Position numbers and translations under genes: made by a program. A DNA stretch of 64,000 nucleotides from Rhizobium sophoriradicis. Its GTDB lineage: Bacteria; Pseudomonadota; Alphaproteobacteria; Rhizobiales; Rhizobiaceae. Within the stretch, counting starts at the first letter, position 1, and every line of letters begins with the position of its first letter. Of this stretch, positions 1-9,185 are shown piece after piece. Under the pieces are notes generated by a model. The model searched no databases. It worked only from the letters and a program-made list of their open reading frames with translations, and was not told where the DNA came from. The DNA lies in NCBI RefSeq assembly GCF_003939025.1, contig NZ_RQIH01000005.1, forward strand, positions 333,592-397,591, read 5' to 3'.

Positions 1-570
1 GAAGCCGTTCAAGGGACGCATACCGCCCGTTTCGGCGAGATCGAACAGCGCGGCGTGGCGCTGACGGCCAAGGGCCGGGCGCTCTACGACCGGCTGCTCG
101 CCTCGGTTCGCGGCGAGGTACAGGTCGGCGCCGGCGGCGCCAAGGCCGGCGCTTACGATCAGGAACTCGTCGATCGTTTCAAGGCGCTGCCGGACAGCTG
201 GGACGAGCTGCGCAGGCAAGACCTGGCCTTCTTCCGTTATTCCGCCACGTCAGCAGGCATTGCCGCCGCGGTCAACGGCACGCTGGCCGGCGATCCGGAA
301 GCGCTGATCGCCAAGGGTTACCTTGCCTTCTCGCCGATCGTTTACGAAGACTTCCTGCCCGTCAGCGCGGCCGGCATCTTCCAGTCGAATCTCGGTACCG
401 ATCAGCAGCAGAATTACGCCACGCGCTCGAACCGCGACGCCTTCGAGGCCGCACTCGGCGCCACCGTTCAGGACGAGCTGGCGCTTTATGCCGAGCGCCG
501 GGCGGCATCGCTGGATGCAGCGATGGAAGCGCTCGGCCTTACCGGCCTGCAGCTGAAGACCGTTGCGTGA
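1..570 (+). CDS. hglS: 2-oxoadipate dioxygenase/decarboxylase (HglS, DUF1338/VOC type), C-terminal part
   Basis: The reading frame is open from base 1, so the start lies outside the window and only about 189 C-terminal residues are visible. The stretch RFGEIEQRGVALTAKGRALYD and the later FLPVSAAGIFQSNL region are typical of the DUF1338 family. Family members of the HglS type convert 2-oxoadipate to D-2-hydroxyglutarate with Fe(II), the step that ends the D-lysine/pipecolate route. The next two genes encode an AmaA-like pipecolate oxidase and an AmaB-like semialdehyde dehydrogenase, which supports that role over a generic hydrolase. The gap to the next gene is 67 bases, so cotranscription is plausible. 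Family assignment is firm; the substrate is inferred from context. Confidence 0.82.
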   Translation, partial: EAVQGTHTARFGEIEQRGVALTAKGRALYDRLLASVRGEVQVGAGGAKAGAYDQELVDRFKALPDSWDELRRQDLAFFRYSATSAGIAAAVNGTLAGDPEALIAKGYLAFSPIVYEDFLPVSAAGIFQSNLGTDQQQNYATRSNRDAFEAALGATVQDELALYAERRAASLDAAMEALGLTGLQLKTVA

Positions 571-637
571 AATGCGCGCTTCAACGCTTCATCATATGGG
601 TTAAACTACCGCGATTTCGTTCCGATCGGACTGAACC

Positions 638-1921
638 ATGCTGAATGATCCGCGCTCCCACGGCCTCTGGGAAAAGACCGCAGCCGAACCGCCTGTCACC
701 TCGCCTCTCGCAGGCGCGGTATCGGCCGACGTCGTCATCGTCGGCGGCGGCTACACCGGCCTCTCCTCCGCTCTGCATCTTGCCGAAGCCGGCTCGAAGG
801 TGGTGTTGCTGGAGGCAAAGGAGATCGGTTTCGGCGGCGCGGGGCGCAATGTCGGCCTGATCAATGCCGGCATGTGGGTGATGCCCGACGATCTGCCCGG
901 CGTGCTCGGTCCGCTGTATGGCGAACGCCTGCTCGAGCTGCTCGGCAATGCGCCGAAGCTGGTCATGGAACTGATCGACAGGCACGGGATTGCCTGCGAA
1001 CTCGAACGCAGCGGCACGCTGCACTGCGCCGTTGGCGCCGACGGACTGAAGGAGATCGAGGCACGCGCGGCGCAATGGGCAGCGCGCGGCGCACCCGTGA
1101 CGCTGCTCGATGCGGCGGAGACGGCCAAACGCATCGGCAGCGATGCCTATACCGGTTCGCTGCTCGACATGCGCGCCGGAACGCTGCAGCCGCTGGCCTA
1201 TGCGCGCGGCCTTGCCCATGCCGCTGTCAAGGCGGGCGTTGTCATCCATACATCGAGCCCCGTCATCGCAACGGAGCGCAACGGCAGCCGCTGGACCGTG
1301 AAGACGAAAGGCGGTGAGGTCAGCGCGGACTGGATCATCGTCGCGACCGATGCCTATAGCACCGGCCCCTTCGAGCAGGTGCGCAACGAGCAGGTCTATC
1401 TGCCCTATTTCAATTTCGCCACCGTCCCGCTCGGCCACAATCTGCGCCAATCAATCCTGCCGGGGCGGGAAGGCGCATGGGACACCAAGGACATTCTGTC
1501 CTCCTTCCGCATGGATCAGGCCGGCCGTCTCGTTTTCGGCAGTGTCGGAGCGCTGCGCAATACCGGGCTTGCCGTGCACAAGGGCTGGGCCAAGCGCGCC
1601 TTGAAGCGGCTCTTCCCTGTCATCGGCGATGTCGAATTCGAATGCGAATGGTACGGCCAGATCGGCATGACCGACAATGCGCTGCCGCGCTTGCACAAAT
1701 TTCAGCCCGGTGTCATCGGTTTTTCGGGTTACAATGGCCGCGGCATCGCTCCCGGCACGGTTTTCGGCCGGACACTGGCCGAGCATATTCTCGGCCGGCT
1801 CTCGGAAGCCGATCTGCCGCTGCCGCTAACCTCGCCCACCGAACCGAGCTTCCGGGCGCTCAAGGAATTATGGTACGAAGCCGGCGCTCAGGTCGCCCAT
1901 TTCGCCGATGCCCGCTTCTGA
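638..1921 (+). CDS. amaA: FAD-dependent oxidoreductase, probable L-pipecolate oxidase (AmaA-like)
   Basis: A 427-residue DAO/GlcD-type flavoprotein. The ADP-binding fold DVVIVGGGYTG sits at residues 31-41, followed by the conserved GAGRNVGLINAG flavin contact region, and the C-terminal GYNGRGIAPGT segment (about residue 363) is the usual FAD-capping motif. Proteins of this group oxidise secondary or primary amines; in Pseudomonas AmaA oxidises L-pipecolate to piperideine-6-carboxylate. The neighbours HglS and an aldehyde dehydrogenase point to that pathway. The start ATG follows a GGACTGAACC leader without a strong Shine-Dalgarno. It could instead be a gamma-glutamylputrescine oxidase-like enzyme, but no polyamine genes are adjacent. 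Confidence 0.75.
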   Translation: MLNDPRSHGLWEKTAAEPPVTSPLAGAVSADVVIVGGGYTGLSSALHLAEAGSKVVLLEAKEIGFGGAGRNVGLINAGMWVMPDDLPGVLGPLYGERLLELLGNAPKLVMELIDRHGIACELERSGTLHCAVGADGLKEIEARAAQWAARGAPVTLLDAAETAKRIGSDAYTGSLLDMRAGTLQPLAYARGLAHAAVKAGVVIHTSSPVIATERNGSRWTVKTKGGEVSADWIIVATDAYSTGPFEQVRNEQVYLPYFNFATVPLGHNLRQSILPGREGAWDTKDILSSFRMDQAGRLVFGSVGALRNTGLAVHKGWAKRALKRLFPVIGDVEFECEWYGQIGMTDNALPRLHKFQPGVIGFSGYNGRGIAPGTVFGRTLAEHILGRLSEADLPLPLTSPTEPSFRALKELWYEAGAQVAHFADARF

Positions 1922-1982
1922 CGACAAGCGCTTCCGGGAAGCGGAACTCGCTTCTGAGAACAACAAGATTGGAACCACGACA

Positions 1983-3521
1983 ATGACTATCGCCGTCCTC
2001 GATCTCGCAACCGAAACCGCCAAGCTGCTCGCCGAACTCGGCGTCGACGCAAGCCGCTATCACGGCGGCACGCTTTCCGTCACCTCGCCGGTAACTGGCA
2101 AGGAGATCGGCAAACTCAGAGAGCACACCGTTTCCGAGACGAAGGCGGCGATCGAAGAGGCGCATAAGGCCTTCCTCGAATGGCGTGCCGTTCCGGCGCC
2201 GAAGCGCGGCGAGCTGGTTCGCCTGCTCGGCGAGGAGCTGCGCGCCGCCAAGACGGCGCTCGGCCGTCTCGTCTCGATCGAGGTCGGCAAGATCAGCTCG
2301 GAAGGCCTCGGCGAAGTCCAGGAGATGATCGATATCTGCGATTTCGCCGTCGGTCTTTCCCGCCAGCTCTACGGCCTGACGATCGCCACCGAGCGTTCCG
2401 AGCACCGGATGATGGAAAGCTGGCATCCGCTCGGCGTGGTCGGCATCATCTCCGCCTTCAACTTCCCCGTCGCCGTCTGGTCGTGGAATGCAGCGCTTGC
2501 AATGGTCTGCGGCAATTCCACCGTCTGGAAGCCTTCGGAAAAGACGCCATTGACGGCGCTTGCGGTGCAGGCGCTGTTCGAGAAAGCCCTGAAGCGCTTC
2601 GTTGCCGAGGGCGGTACTGCGCCGGCCAATCTGTCGACTTTGATCATCGGCGGCCGCGAGGTCGGCGAGGTGCTGGTCGATCATCCGAAAATCCCGCTCG
2701 TCTCCGCCACCGGCTCGACCGCGATGGGCCGCGCCGTCGGTCCGCGCCTGTCGCAGCGTTTTGCCCGCGCCATCCTCGAACTCGGCGGCAACAATGCGGC
2801 GATCGTCTGCCCGAGCGCCGATCTCGACCTGACGCTGCGCGGCGTCGCCTTCTCCGCCATGGGCACGGCCGGTCAGCGCTGCACGACGCTACGCCGTCTC
2901 TTCGTGCATGAAAGCGTCTACGACCAGCTGGTGCCGCGCCTGCAGAAGGCTTACGGCTCCGTCACCATCGGCAATCCGCTCGAAACCGGCACGCTTGTGG
3001 GACCGCTGATCGACGGCCAGGCCTTTGAGAAGATGCAGGCAGCGCTTGGCGAAGCGACTTCGGCCGGCGGCAAGGTGACCGGCGGCCAACGCGTCGACAA
3101 CGGTTCGGCCAATGCCTTCTACGTTCGCCCCGCGCTGGTCGAAATGCCCGATCAGACCGGACCCGTCGAGCACGAGACCTTCGCGCCCATTCTTTACGTG
3201 ATGAAATACAGCGATTTCGACGCGGTGCTGGCCCTGCACAATGCCGTGCCGCAGGGGCTGTCGTCGTCGATCTTCACCAACGACATGCGCGAGGCCGAAA
3301 CCTTCGTCTCGGCGCGCGGCTCGGATTGCGGTATCGCCAACGTCAATCTCGGCCCTTCGGGCGCCGAGATCGGCGGCGCCTTCGGCGGCGAGAAGGAGAC
3401 CGGCGGCGGGCGCGAATCCGGCTCCGATGCCTGGAAGGCCTATATGCGCCGCGCGACCAATACGATCAACTACGGCAGCACGCTGCCGCTCGCGCAGGGC
3501 GTCAAGTTCGACGTCGAATAA
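1983..3521 (+). CDS. amaB: Aldehyde dehydrogenase, probable L-aminoadipate-semialdehyde / piperideine-6-carboxylate dehydrogenase
   Basis: A 512-residue NAD(P)-dependent aldehyde dehydrogenase. The catalytic cysteine is Cys300 in GQRCTT and the general base is Glu266 in LELGGNN; the N-terminal half carries the cofactor fold with WNAALAMVCGN and WKPSEKTPL. The sequence resembles the ALDH7/antiquitin group, whose bacterial member AmaB oxidises the open form of piperideine-6-carboxylate to L-2-aminoadipate. The start ATG was chosen over an in-frame ATG at 1908 because the upstream stretch overlaps the oxidase gene and lacks family similarity. It follows the oxidase by 61 bases and likely shares its transcript. 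Function is inferred from family and context. Confidence 0.8.
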   Translation: MTIAVLDLATETAKLLAELGVDASRYHGGTLSVTSPVTGKEIGKLREHTVSETKAAIEEAHKAFLEWRAVPAPKRGELVRLLGEELRAAKTALGRLVSIEVGKISSEGLGEVQEMIDICDFAVGLSRQLYGLTIATERSEHRMMESWHPLGVVGIISAFNFPVAVWSWNAALAMVCGNSTVWKPSEKTPLTALAVQALFEKALKRFVAEGGTAPANLSTLIIGGREVGEVLVDHPKIPLVSATGSTAMGRAVGPRLSQRFARAILELGGNNAAIVCPSADLDLTLRGVAFSAMGTAGQRCTTLRRLFVHESVYDQLVPRLQKAYGSVTIGNPLETGTLVGPLIDGQAFEKMQAALGEATSAGGKVTGGQRVDNGSANAFYVRPALVEMPDQTGPVEHETFAPILYVMKYSDFDAVLALHNAVPQGLSSSIFTNDMREAETFVSARGSDCGIANVNLGPSGAEIGGAFGGEKETGGGRESGSDAWKAYMRRATNTINYGSTLPLAQGVKFDVE

Positions 3522-3631
3522 GTGCATTTGCGAGAGAGGCGATGCTCACGCGGCGTCGCTTCTTTCGACTGCCGTGAGATTTATGCACGCTCGTAACAAG
3601 ATATTGTGATGCTTGTTTCGAGGCGACCAAA

Positions 3632-3661
3632 CTTGAAATAGCTAGTCAAGAAAAATATACG
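3632..3661 (+). promoter_or_regulatory. Sigma70-type promoter with embedded RirA iron-responsive (IRO) box
   Basis: Positions 3632-3650 form the inverted repeat CTTGA-N9-TCAAG, which contains TGA-N9-TCA, the consensus of the IRO box bound by RirA in rhizobia. The left arm is also the -35 element TTGAAA (3633-3638), followed by a 17-base spacer and a -10-like TATACG (3656-3661). A repressor bound here would block RNA polymerase. The site lies 38 bases upstream of a ferric-iron binding-protein gene, so iron-replete repression is the natural reading. Confidence 0.72.
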
Positions 3662-3698
3662 CCTCTTACCACCCTCGGGAAGCCAGGGTGACATTGCC

Positions 3699-4733
3699 AT
3701 GGAGGCTATCTTGACTATTGCTCTTAACCGTTTTTCCCACGTGCTGGCGCTTGCCGCTTCGCTTCTCTCCGCCACGGCGCTCGCCGGCAGCGCCAATGCG
3801 CAGGATGAAGGCATCGTCGTCTACAATGCTCAGCACGAAAGCCTGGGCCGCGAATGGATCGATGCCTTTACCAAGGAGACCGGCATCAAGGTCACCATGC
3901 GCCAGGGCAGTGACATGCAGTTCGCCAACCAGATCATCCAGGAAGGCGACGCCTCTCCGGCCGATATCTTCCTGACGGAAAATTCGCCGGCGATGACGCT
4001 GGTCGACGGCGCAGGCCTCTTCGCGCCGGTCGAAAAGGAAACGCTGGATCAGGTTCCCGATCAGTATCGCCCGGCCGATGGCATGTGGACAGGCATTGCC
4101 GCCCGCACGACGGTTTTCGCCTATGACAAGACGAAGCTTACCGAGGACAAGCTGCCGAAGTCGATGCTCGACCTCGCCGATCCGGCCTGGAAGGGCCGCT
4201 GGGGTGCGGCGCCCGCCGGCGCCGATTTCCAGGCGATCGTCGCTTCGCTGCTGCAACTCAAGGGCGAAGACGCCACCAAGGCATGGCTGAAAGGCCTCAA
4301 GGACAATGCTACGCCCTACAAGGGCAACAGCGTCGCCATGAAGGCGGTCAATGCAGGCGAAGTCGAAGGTGCGATCATCTATCACTACTACTGGTTCGGC
4401 GACCAGGCCAAGACAGGCGAGAACAGCAAGAATGTCGGCCTGCACTACTTCAAAAACCAGGATCCGGGCGCTTTCGTCAGTGTTTCGGGCGGCGGCATCC
4501 TCAAGTCCACCCAGCACATGAAGGAAGCCCAGGCTTTCCTGAAGTTCATCACCGGCAAAGCCGGGCAGGCGGTTCTCAAGGATGGCACGTCTTATGAATA
4601 TGCCGTCGGCAAGGATGCGGCCTCCAACGACAAGCTCACGCCGCTCGCCGATCTGGATGCTCCGAAGGTCGAGGCTTCGACGCTGGACAGCAAGAAGGTC
4701 GTGGAGCTGATGACGGCCGCCGGCCTGATCTGA
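3699..4733 (+). CDS. fbpA: Ferric-iron ABC transporter periplasmic substrate-binding protein (FbpA/FutA type)
   Basis: A 344-residue periplasmic solute-binding protein. It has a Sec signal peptide (hydrophobic core LALAASLLSATALAG, probable cleavage after ANAQ), then the family motif VYNAQHESLG and the paired tyrosines Y230-Y231 in IYHYYWF that ligate Fe3+ in FbpA/FutA proteins. It starts a three-gene iron uptake operon with a two-domain permease and an ATPase, behind an IRO box. The ATG at 3699 has no ribosome site, while TTG at 3711 is preceded by GGAGG at 3701-3705, so the true start may be TTG (340 residues). A terminator-like hairpin follows the gene and may reduce downstream expression. 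Confidence 0.88.
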   Translation: MEAILTIALNRFSHVLALAASLLSATALAGSANAQDEGIVVYNAQHESLGREWIDAFTKETGIKVTMRQGSDMQFANQIIQEGDASPADIFLTENSPAMTLVDGAGLFAPVEKETLDQVPDQYRPADGMWTGIAARTTVFAYDKTKLTEDKLPKSMLDLADPAWKGRWGAAPAGADFQAIVASLLQLKGEDATKAWLKGLKDNATPYKGNSVAMKAVNAGEVEGAIIYHYYWFGDQAKTGENSKNVGLHYFKNQDPGAFVSVSGGGILKSTQHMKEAQAFLKFITGKAGQAVLKDGTSYEYAVGKDAASNDKLTPLADLDAPKVEASTLDSKKVVELMTAAGLI

Positions 4734-4808
4734 CACTTCTGCCGCAGGCTTGCAGCGGCCAAAACTATTGCTTTTGGCTCAAGAAAACCTTAGGGCATGA
4801 CGAAATCC

Positions 4809-4845
4809 GGCAACCGTCCTCCAAAGGCGGTTGCCTTCCTTTTTC
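4809..4845 (+). terminator. Hairpin with T-rich tail between fbpA and fbpB (partial terminator)
   Basis: GGCAACCG (4809-4816) pairs perfectly with CGGTTGCC (4828-4835) and is followed by TTCCTTTTTC. This looks like an intrinsic terminator inside the operon. Such structures after binding-protein genes let the binding protein be made in excess over the membrane parts. It also argues that the permease starts after this point. Confidence 0.6.
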
Positions 4846-4925
4846 AGCGTGTGAAGGCATCGGCCTTGCTGCAGGACAACAGATTGCTCGCATCCGGTAC
4901 CGAGGCGCCGGCCGCGCCGGGGACC

Positions 4926-6464
4926 ATGCGAATGGTTTTGCCGCGCGGGAGCATGCCGCACGCGTCGGTCGTGCTCCTCGCCACCCTGGTCGCGCTATTC
5001 AGTCTCGTGCCGCTCGGCTTTATCGGCTGGATCACCTACCATGTCGGCTGGGAAACCGTGAAGGCGCTCGTCTTCCGGTCGCGCGTCGGCGACCTCCTCA
5101 TCAATACGGTTCTCTTGGAATCGATCACCATTCCGTTGTCAGTCGCGCTGGCCGTGACGCTCGCCTGGCTGACCGAGCGGACCGATGTTCCTTTCGCCAG
5201 GCTGTGGGCTTGGCTGGCGATCGCGCCGCTCGCCGTGCCGGCCTTCGTGCACAGCTATGCCTGGGTCAGCCTCATTCCCGGCATGCGCGGCCTACAGAGC
5301 GGCGTCTTCGTTTCGGTGATCGCCTATTACCCTTTCCTCTATCTGCCGGTCGCCGCAGCCTTGCGCCGTCTCGATCCGGCCATCGAAGATGCCGCGGCCT
5401 CGCTCGGCCTCAATCCCTGGCGTGTCTTCTTCCGCGCCGTGCTGCCGCAGCTGAGATTTGCCATCTGCGGGGGCTCGCTGCTGATCGCGCTGCACCTGCT
5501 TTCGGAATATGGCCTGTTCGTCATGATCCGCTTCGACACCTTCGCGACGGCGATCGTCGACCAATTCCAGTCTTCCTACAACAGTCCAGCCTCCAACATG
5601 CTCGGCGGCGTGCTCGTCGCCTGCTGTCTTTTCCTGCTTGGCCTCGAAGTGCTGCTGCGCGGCAACGAACGTTATGCCCGCGTCGGCGCCGGCTCGCCGC
5701 GTCCGGCCGATCGTCGGCGCCTCGGCTGGTTCATGGTGCCGGCCCTCTCGCTGCCCATCGTGCTGGCGGTGTTGACGCTCGGCGTGCCGCTGGTGACACT
5801 TGGGCGCTGGCTCTATCTCGGCGGCAGCGAGATCTGGCGTATCGAGGTTGCCAGCGCCTTCGTGCAGACGATCGTGCTCGCCCTTGCCGGCGGCGTGCTT
5901 GCGACGATTGCCGCGGCGCCGATGGCGTGGCTGTCCGTGCGTGCACCCGGCCGCTTGCAGCGCCTGCTCGAAGCCTGCCACTATTATGTGGGATCGCTGC
6001 CGGGTGTCGTCGTGGCGCTGGCCCTGGTGACGATCACCGTGCGCCTGATGCTGCCGCTCTATCAGACCTTCGCAACCCTGCTCGTCGCCTATGTGATGCT
6101 TTTTCTGCCGCGCGCCATGGTCGGGCTGCGCACCAGCATCTCCCAGGCGCCGGTGGAACTGGAGCGCGCCGCGATGGGTCTCGGCCGCACCCCCGGCCAG
6201 GCGGTGCGGCAGATCACCATGCGGCTTGCAGCGCCCGGAGCCGCCGCCAGCGTGGCTCTCGCCGCACTCGGCATCACCAATGAACTGACGGCGACGCTGA
6301 TGCTTTCACCCAATGGCGTCGATACGCTGGCGACGAAATTCTGGTCGCTGACCAGCGAAATCGATTATGTCTCCGCCGCCCCCTACGCCTTCATGATGAT
6401 CGTGCTGTCGCTGCCGCTCACCCTGACGCTCTATACGCAATCGAAACGGACCGCCGGCCAATGA
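4926..6464 (+). CDS. fbpB: Ferric-iron ABC transporter permease, fused two-domain (FbpB type)
   Basis: An inner-membrane permease of about 512 residues made of two repeated BPD_transp_1 domains, each with about six membrane segments, as usual for FbpB/SfuB proteins. EAA-loop motifs are visible in both halves ([21 protein letters not shown] and [20 protein letters not shown]). The frame is open back to an ATG at 4797, but that start would place a terminator-like hairpin (4809-4845) inside the gene; ATG 4926 is preferred, with GTG 4851 or ATG 4953 as alternatives. The stop overlaps the start of the ATPase gene by 4 bases (ATGA), showing translational coupling. Iron as substrate is inferred from fbpA and the IRO box. 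Confidence 0.85.
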   Translation: MRMVLPRGSMPHASVVLLATLVALFSLVPLGFIGWITYHVGWETVKALVFRSRVGDLLINTVLLESITIPLSVALAVTLAWLTERTDVPFARLWAWLAIAPLAVPAFVHSYAWVSLIPGMRGLQSGVFVSVIAYYPFLYLPVAAALRRLDPAIEDAAASLGLNPWRVFFRAVLPQLRFAICGGSLLIALHLLSEYGLFVMIRFDTFATAIVDQFQSSYNSPASNMLGGVLVACCLFLLGLEVLLRGNERYARVGAGSPRPADRRRLGWFMVPALSLPIVLAVLTLGVPLVTLGRWLYLGGSEIWRIEVASAFVQTIVLALAGGVLATIAAAPMAWLSVRAPGRLQRLLEACHYYVGSLPGVVVALALVTITVRLMLPLYQTFATLLVAYVMLFLPRAMVGLRTSISQAPVELERAAMGLGRTPGQAVRQITMRLAAPGAAASVALAALGITNELTATLMLSPNGVDTLATKFWSLTSEIDYVSAAPYAFMMIVLSLPLTLTLYTQSKRTAGQ

Positions 6465-7498
6465 CGCTGCTTACGATCGAGAACATCAGCAAGCGTTACG
6501 GCCCGGTCCAGGCGCTGAAGGATATTTCGCTCGAAGTGCAGGCGGGCAGCCGCACCGCCGTCGTCGGGCCTTCCGGTTCGGGCAAAACGACGCTGCTGCG
6601 CATCATTGCCGGCTTCGAGCAGGCCGACGCCGGCAGGGTGACCCTGGATGGCGACGTGCTGGCGGACGGTCCGGCCGCGGTGCCGGCCCACAAGCGCGGC
6701 ATTGGCATCGTCTCGCAGGACGGAGCACTGTTTCCGCATCTGAGCGTTGCCGAGAATATCGGTTTCGGTTTCGAGAAGGGGGCTGTGGATCGCGAGAAGC
6801 GCATCATCGATCTGCTCGATATGGTCGAGCTCGATCGCGGCATGCTGGCGCGGCGCCCGCACCAGCTTTCCGGCGGCCAGCAGCAGCGCGTTGCGCTCGC
6901 CCGCGCGCTCGGCCGCAAGCCGCGGCTGATGCTGCTCGACGAGCCGTTCTCGGCGCTCGATACCGGCTTGCGTGAAAACATGCGCAAGGTGGTGGCGCGC
7001 GTGCTGCAGGCAGCCGGCATTACCGCTGTTCTGGTGACGCATGATCAGGAAGAGGCACTGAGCTTTGCCGATCAGGTGGCGGTCCTAAGGGAAGGGCGGC
7101 TGATCCAGGCCGGATCGCCGCAATCATTGTATCTGCATCCCAGGGATCGCGAGACGGCGCTGTTCCTCGGCGATGCCGTGTTGCTGCCCGCCATCATCCG
7201 AAACGGCCAGGCCGATTGCGCCCTCGGCCGCGTCGCCGTCGACTGCAGCCGGCAAGGCAAGGCGGAGATCATGCTGCGTCCCGAACAGATCCGTGTCATC
7301 GCCGATGAAAGCGAACGCGATCATGGCGGACGTGTCGTCGAGGTGGAGTTCGGTGGCGCAGTCTGCACCGTTGCCGTCTCGCTCGATGGCGTTGCCCTGC
7401 CGCCGATCCGGATCAAGACCTCGAGCGTCGCCCTTCCCTCGCACGGCGATCTCGTTCGCCTCGATATCTCAGGCAAGGCGCATGTCTTCGAGCGGTAA
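6461..7498 (+). CDS. fbpC: Ferric-iron ABC transporter ATP-binding protein (FbpC type)
   Basis: A 345-residue ABC ATPase. The Walker A motif GPSGSGKT is at residues 36-43, the Q-loop in [12 protein letters not shown], the signature LSGGQQQR near residue 136, Walker B LMLLDEP near 157 and the H-loop in [10 protein letters not shown]-terminal TOBE-like domain of about 110 residues follows ([10 protein letters not shown]), as in FbpC and PotA families. It overlaps the permease by ATGA and completes the operon. The next gene, 2 bases past the stop, runs convergently on the other strand. Confidence 0.88.
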   Translation: MTLLTIENISKRYGPVQALKDISLEVQAGSRTAVVGPSGSGKTTLLRIIAGFEQADAGRVTLDGDVLADGPAAVPAHKRGIGIVSQDGALFPHLSVAENIGFGFEKGAVDREKRIIDLLDMVELDRGMLARRPHQLSGGQQQRVALARALGRKPRLMLLDEPFSALDTGLRENMRKVVARVLQAAGITAVLVTHDQEEALSFADQVAVLREGRLIQAGSPQSLYLHPRDRETALFLGDAVLLPAIIRNGQADCALGRVAVDCSRQGKAEIMLRPEQIRVIADESERDHGGRVVEVEFGGAVCTVAVSLDGVALPPIRIKTSSVALPSHGDLVRLDISGKAHVFER

Positions 7499-7500
7499 AA

Positions 7501-8832
7501 TCAGCCGAACTTGCGCACCACTTCTTCCGGCTCGATGCCTTCGAGCCAGCCGCCGGTAAAGCCGGCGCGCTCGAGGCCAAGGCGGAGGGTCGGCGATCGC
7601 CGCATCAGCTTCCAGATGAAGTCGGAGCGCTCGTTTTCAATGGTCATGACGACAAGACCCTGGTCGATGCCGACGGTGCGGTCGTCGACCCAGCCTTCCG
7701 GCCGCTTGGTCTTGACCGTCGGGTTGAAGCCGCCGGGAAAACCGCCCTCCAAGAGCAGATTCGGATAGCTGGTCAAAAGTGCCTTGGTGCCGTCGAGAGC
7801 CGCCTGCCGGTCGTAGGGCAGGCAGGCGAGGGCCGCCCAGGGCGCGATCGTCCCGTCATCCGGGCCAAGCGGGGCGCCGCGGGCGGCGTAACCCAGAACC
7901 TTCGGCTGTCGACCGCCGCGCATGCGCCGGGTCGGCGGCGGGCCATCGCAGGCGGAGAAGCCCCAGATATTCCTGTTATAGCCGACAAACTGGCCGGGAT
8001 TGCGCTCGGCGTAATCGCGCTGGACGTTGATGACGACCTGGGTGTTGCGGAAATAATCCCAGTTGCGCTCCGCCATCGGCCTGTCCTGAATACCGCGGAA
8101 ATCGATCCAGGCATGCGAGAAGAGATGGATGAACAGCGGGCCGGCATAGAGATAGGGCTGTTCGCCGTGCATCATCCAGGAATAGCTTGCCGTAAAGGCG
8201 TCGTAGCACGACTGCGGGATCGGATGCGTCGGCGATGCCAGCGCCAGGGCATAGAGGATGATCGCCTCGTCGAAGCCGTGATAGCGCCAGCGCAGAAAGC
8301 CCGATGAAGGCTTCCAACCCATGGAAATGGTGTCGCCCTTGTTCAGCGCCCAGCGCCAGTCGACGCGTTCGTAGATGAAGGTCGCTAGCTCACGGATTTC
8401 GGTCTCGGTCTCGTCCTGGCGATCGAAATATTGCGCTGATGTCAGGATGCCGGCAACGAGCAGCGCCGTGTCGATCGTCGAAAGCTCGCTGTTCCAGGCG
8501 CGGTTGCCGGTATCCATGTGCAGGAAATGGTAGAAAAAGCCGCGGTGGCCGGTCGCATGACGTTCCTCGCCCTGGCGCGCCTCGGCAAAGAAACGCAGCG
8601 TATTGACCGTGCGTTCGGCCGCTTCCTTGCGGGTGATCCAGCAACGTTCGACACCAACGGTATAGGAGGAAAGTGCAAAGCCGACGGCCGCGATGCTCGC
8701 CGGCACGCCGCCGATCGAGGTATCCGCCACCAGGCCATTCTCGGGATTGGAATATTTCAGGAAGTACTTGAATGCCGAATACTGCAACCTGTCGACCAGG
8801 GCTGCATCAATATCTTCAATCCGTTGCAGCAT
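7501..8832 (-). CDS. Glucoamylase-like glycoside hydrolase (PF10091 / COG5368 type)
   Basis: A 443-residue protein of the 'putative glucoamylase' family with an (alpha/alpha)6-barrel pattern. Conserved blocks include HMDTGNRAWNSELSTIDTALL near residue 105, WKPSSGFLRWRYHGFDEAI near 175, FSHAWIDFRG near 242 and GFNPTVKT near 375. No signal peptide is evident, so it is probably cytoplasmic. Characterised relatives (GH144) hydrolyse beta-1,2-glucan, and the same fold occurs at the C-terminus of cyclic beta-1,2-glucan synthase, so a role in rhizobial glucan turnover is possible; this is inference. The stop is 2 bases from the end of fbpC on the opposite strand. Family is secure, substrate unknown. 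Confidence 0.75.
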   Translation of the reverse strand: MLQRIEDIDAALVDRLQYSAFKYFLKYSNPENGLVADTSIGGVPASIAAVGFALSSYTVGVERCWITRKEAAERTVNTLRFFAEARQGEERHATGHRGFFYHFLHMDTGNRAWNSELSTIDTALLVAGILTSAQYFDRQDETETEIRELATFIYERVDWRWALNKGDTISMGWKPSSGFLRWRYHGFDEAIILYALALASPTHPIPQSCYDAFTASYSWMMHGEQPYLYAGPLFIHLFSHAWIDFRGIQDRPMAERNWDYFRNTQVVINVQRDYAERNPGQFVGYNRNIWGFSACDGPPPTRRMRGGRQPKVLGYAARGAPLGPDDGTIAPWAALACLPYDRQAALDGTKALLTSYPNLLLEGGFPGGFNPTVKTKRPEGWVDDRTVGIDQGLVVMTIENERSDFIWKLMRRSPTLRLGLERAGFTGGWLEGIEPEEVVRKFG

Positions 8833-9185
8833 AGGCTCCTACCCAACTGTTGCATCGCCCCATGGTGGAACATGGGGGCCGTCCCACCGGCAAATCAAAC
8901 CTTTTTGATTCGCAAGGATAAGAGAACACAAACGGCGGGTATTGGTCGTTAACAATTATCGGTGAAATAATATCTAGCATAAGTCATATAAGCGCTGCAG
9001 CAAAAGGGCGCGATGCGCCGCGGCGGCACAGCGCATCTCCAGCAATACTTGTTGCCTCGCAGCACCCTGCAGGGCGGCCGCTTATCGACCGATCGCAAAA
9101 AACCCATTCGCAAGTCGCTTGAGGGTCGCGGAGTCGTGCCGAACATTCTTTTGAGAAATCATCTCTCGCTGGCGTCGGTGAAATC
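8833..9185. other. Intergenic region without a recognised gene
   Basis: The 353 bases lie upstream of the glycoside hydrolase (minus) and downstream of the M81 peptidase (minus). The part from 8940 to 9000 is AT-rich compared with its surroundings and may hold the hydrolase promoter. I see no convincing coding frame, hairpin terminator or RNA gene. Confidence 0.5.
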
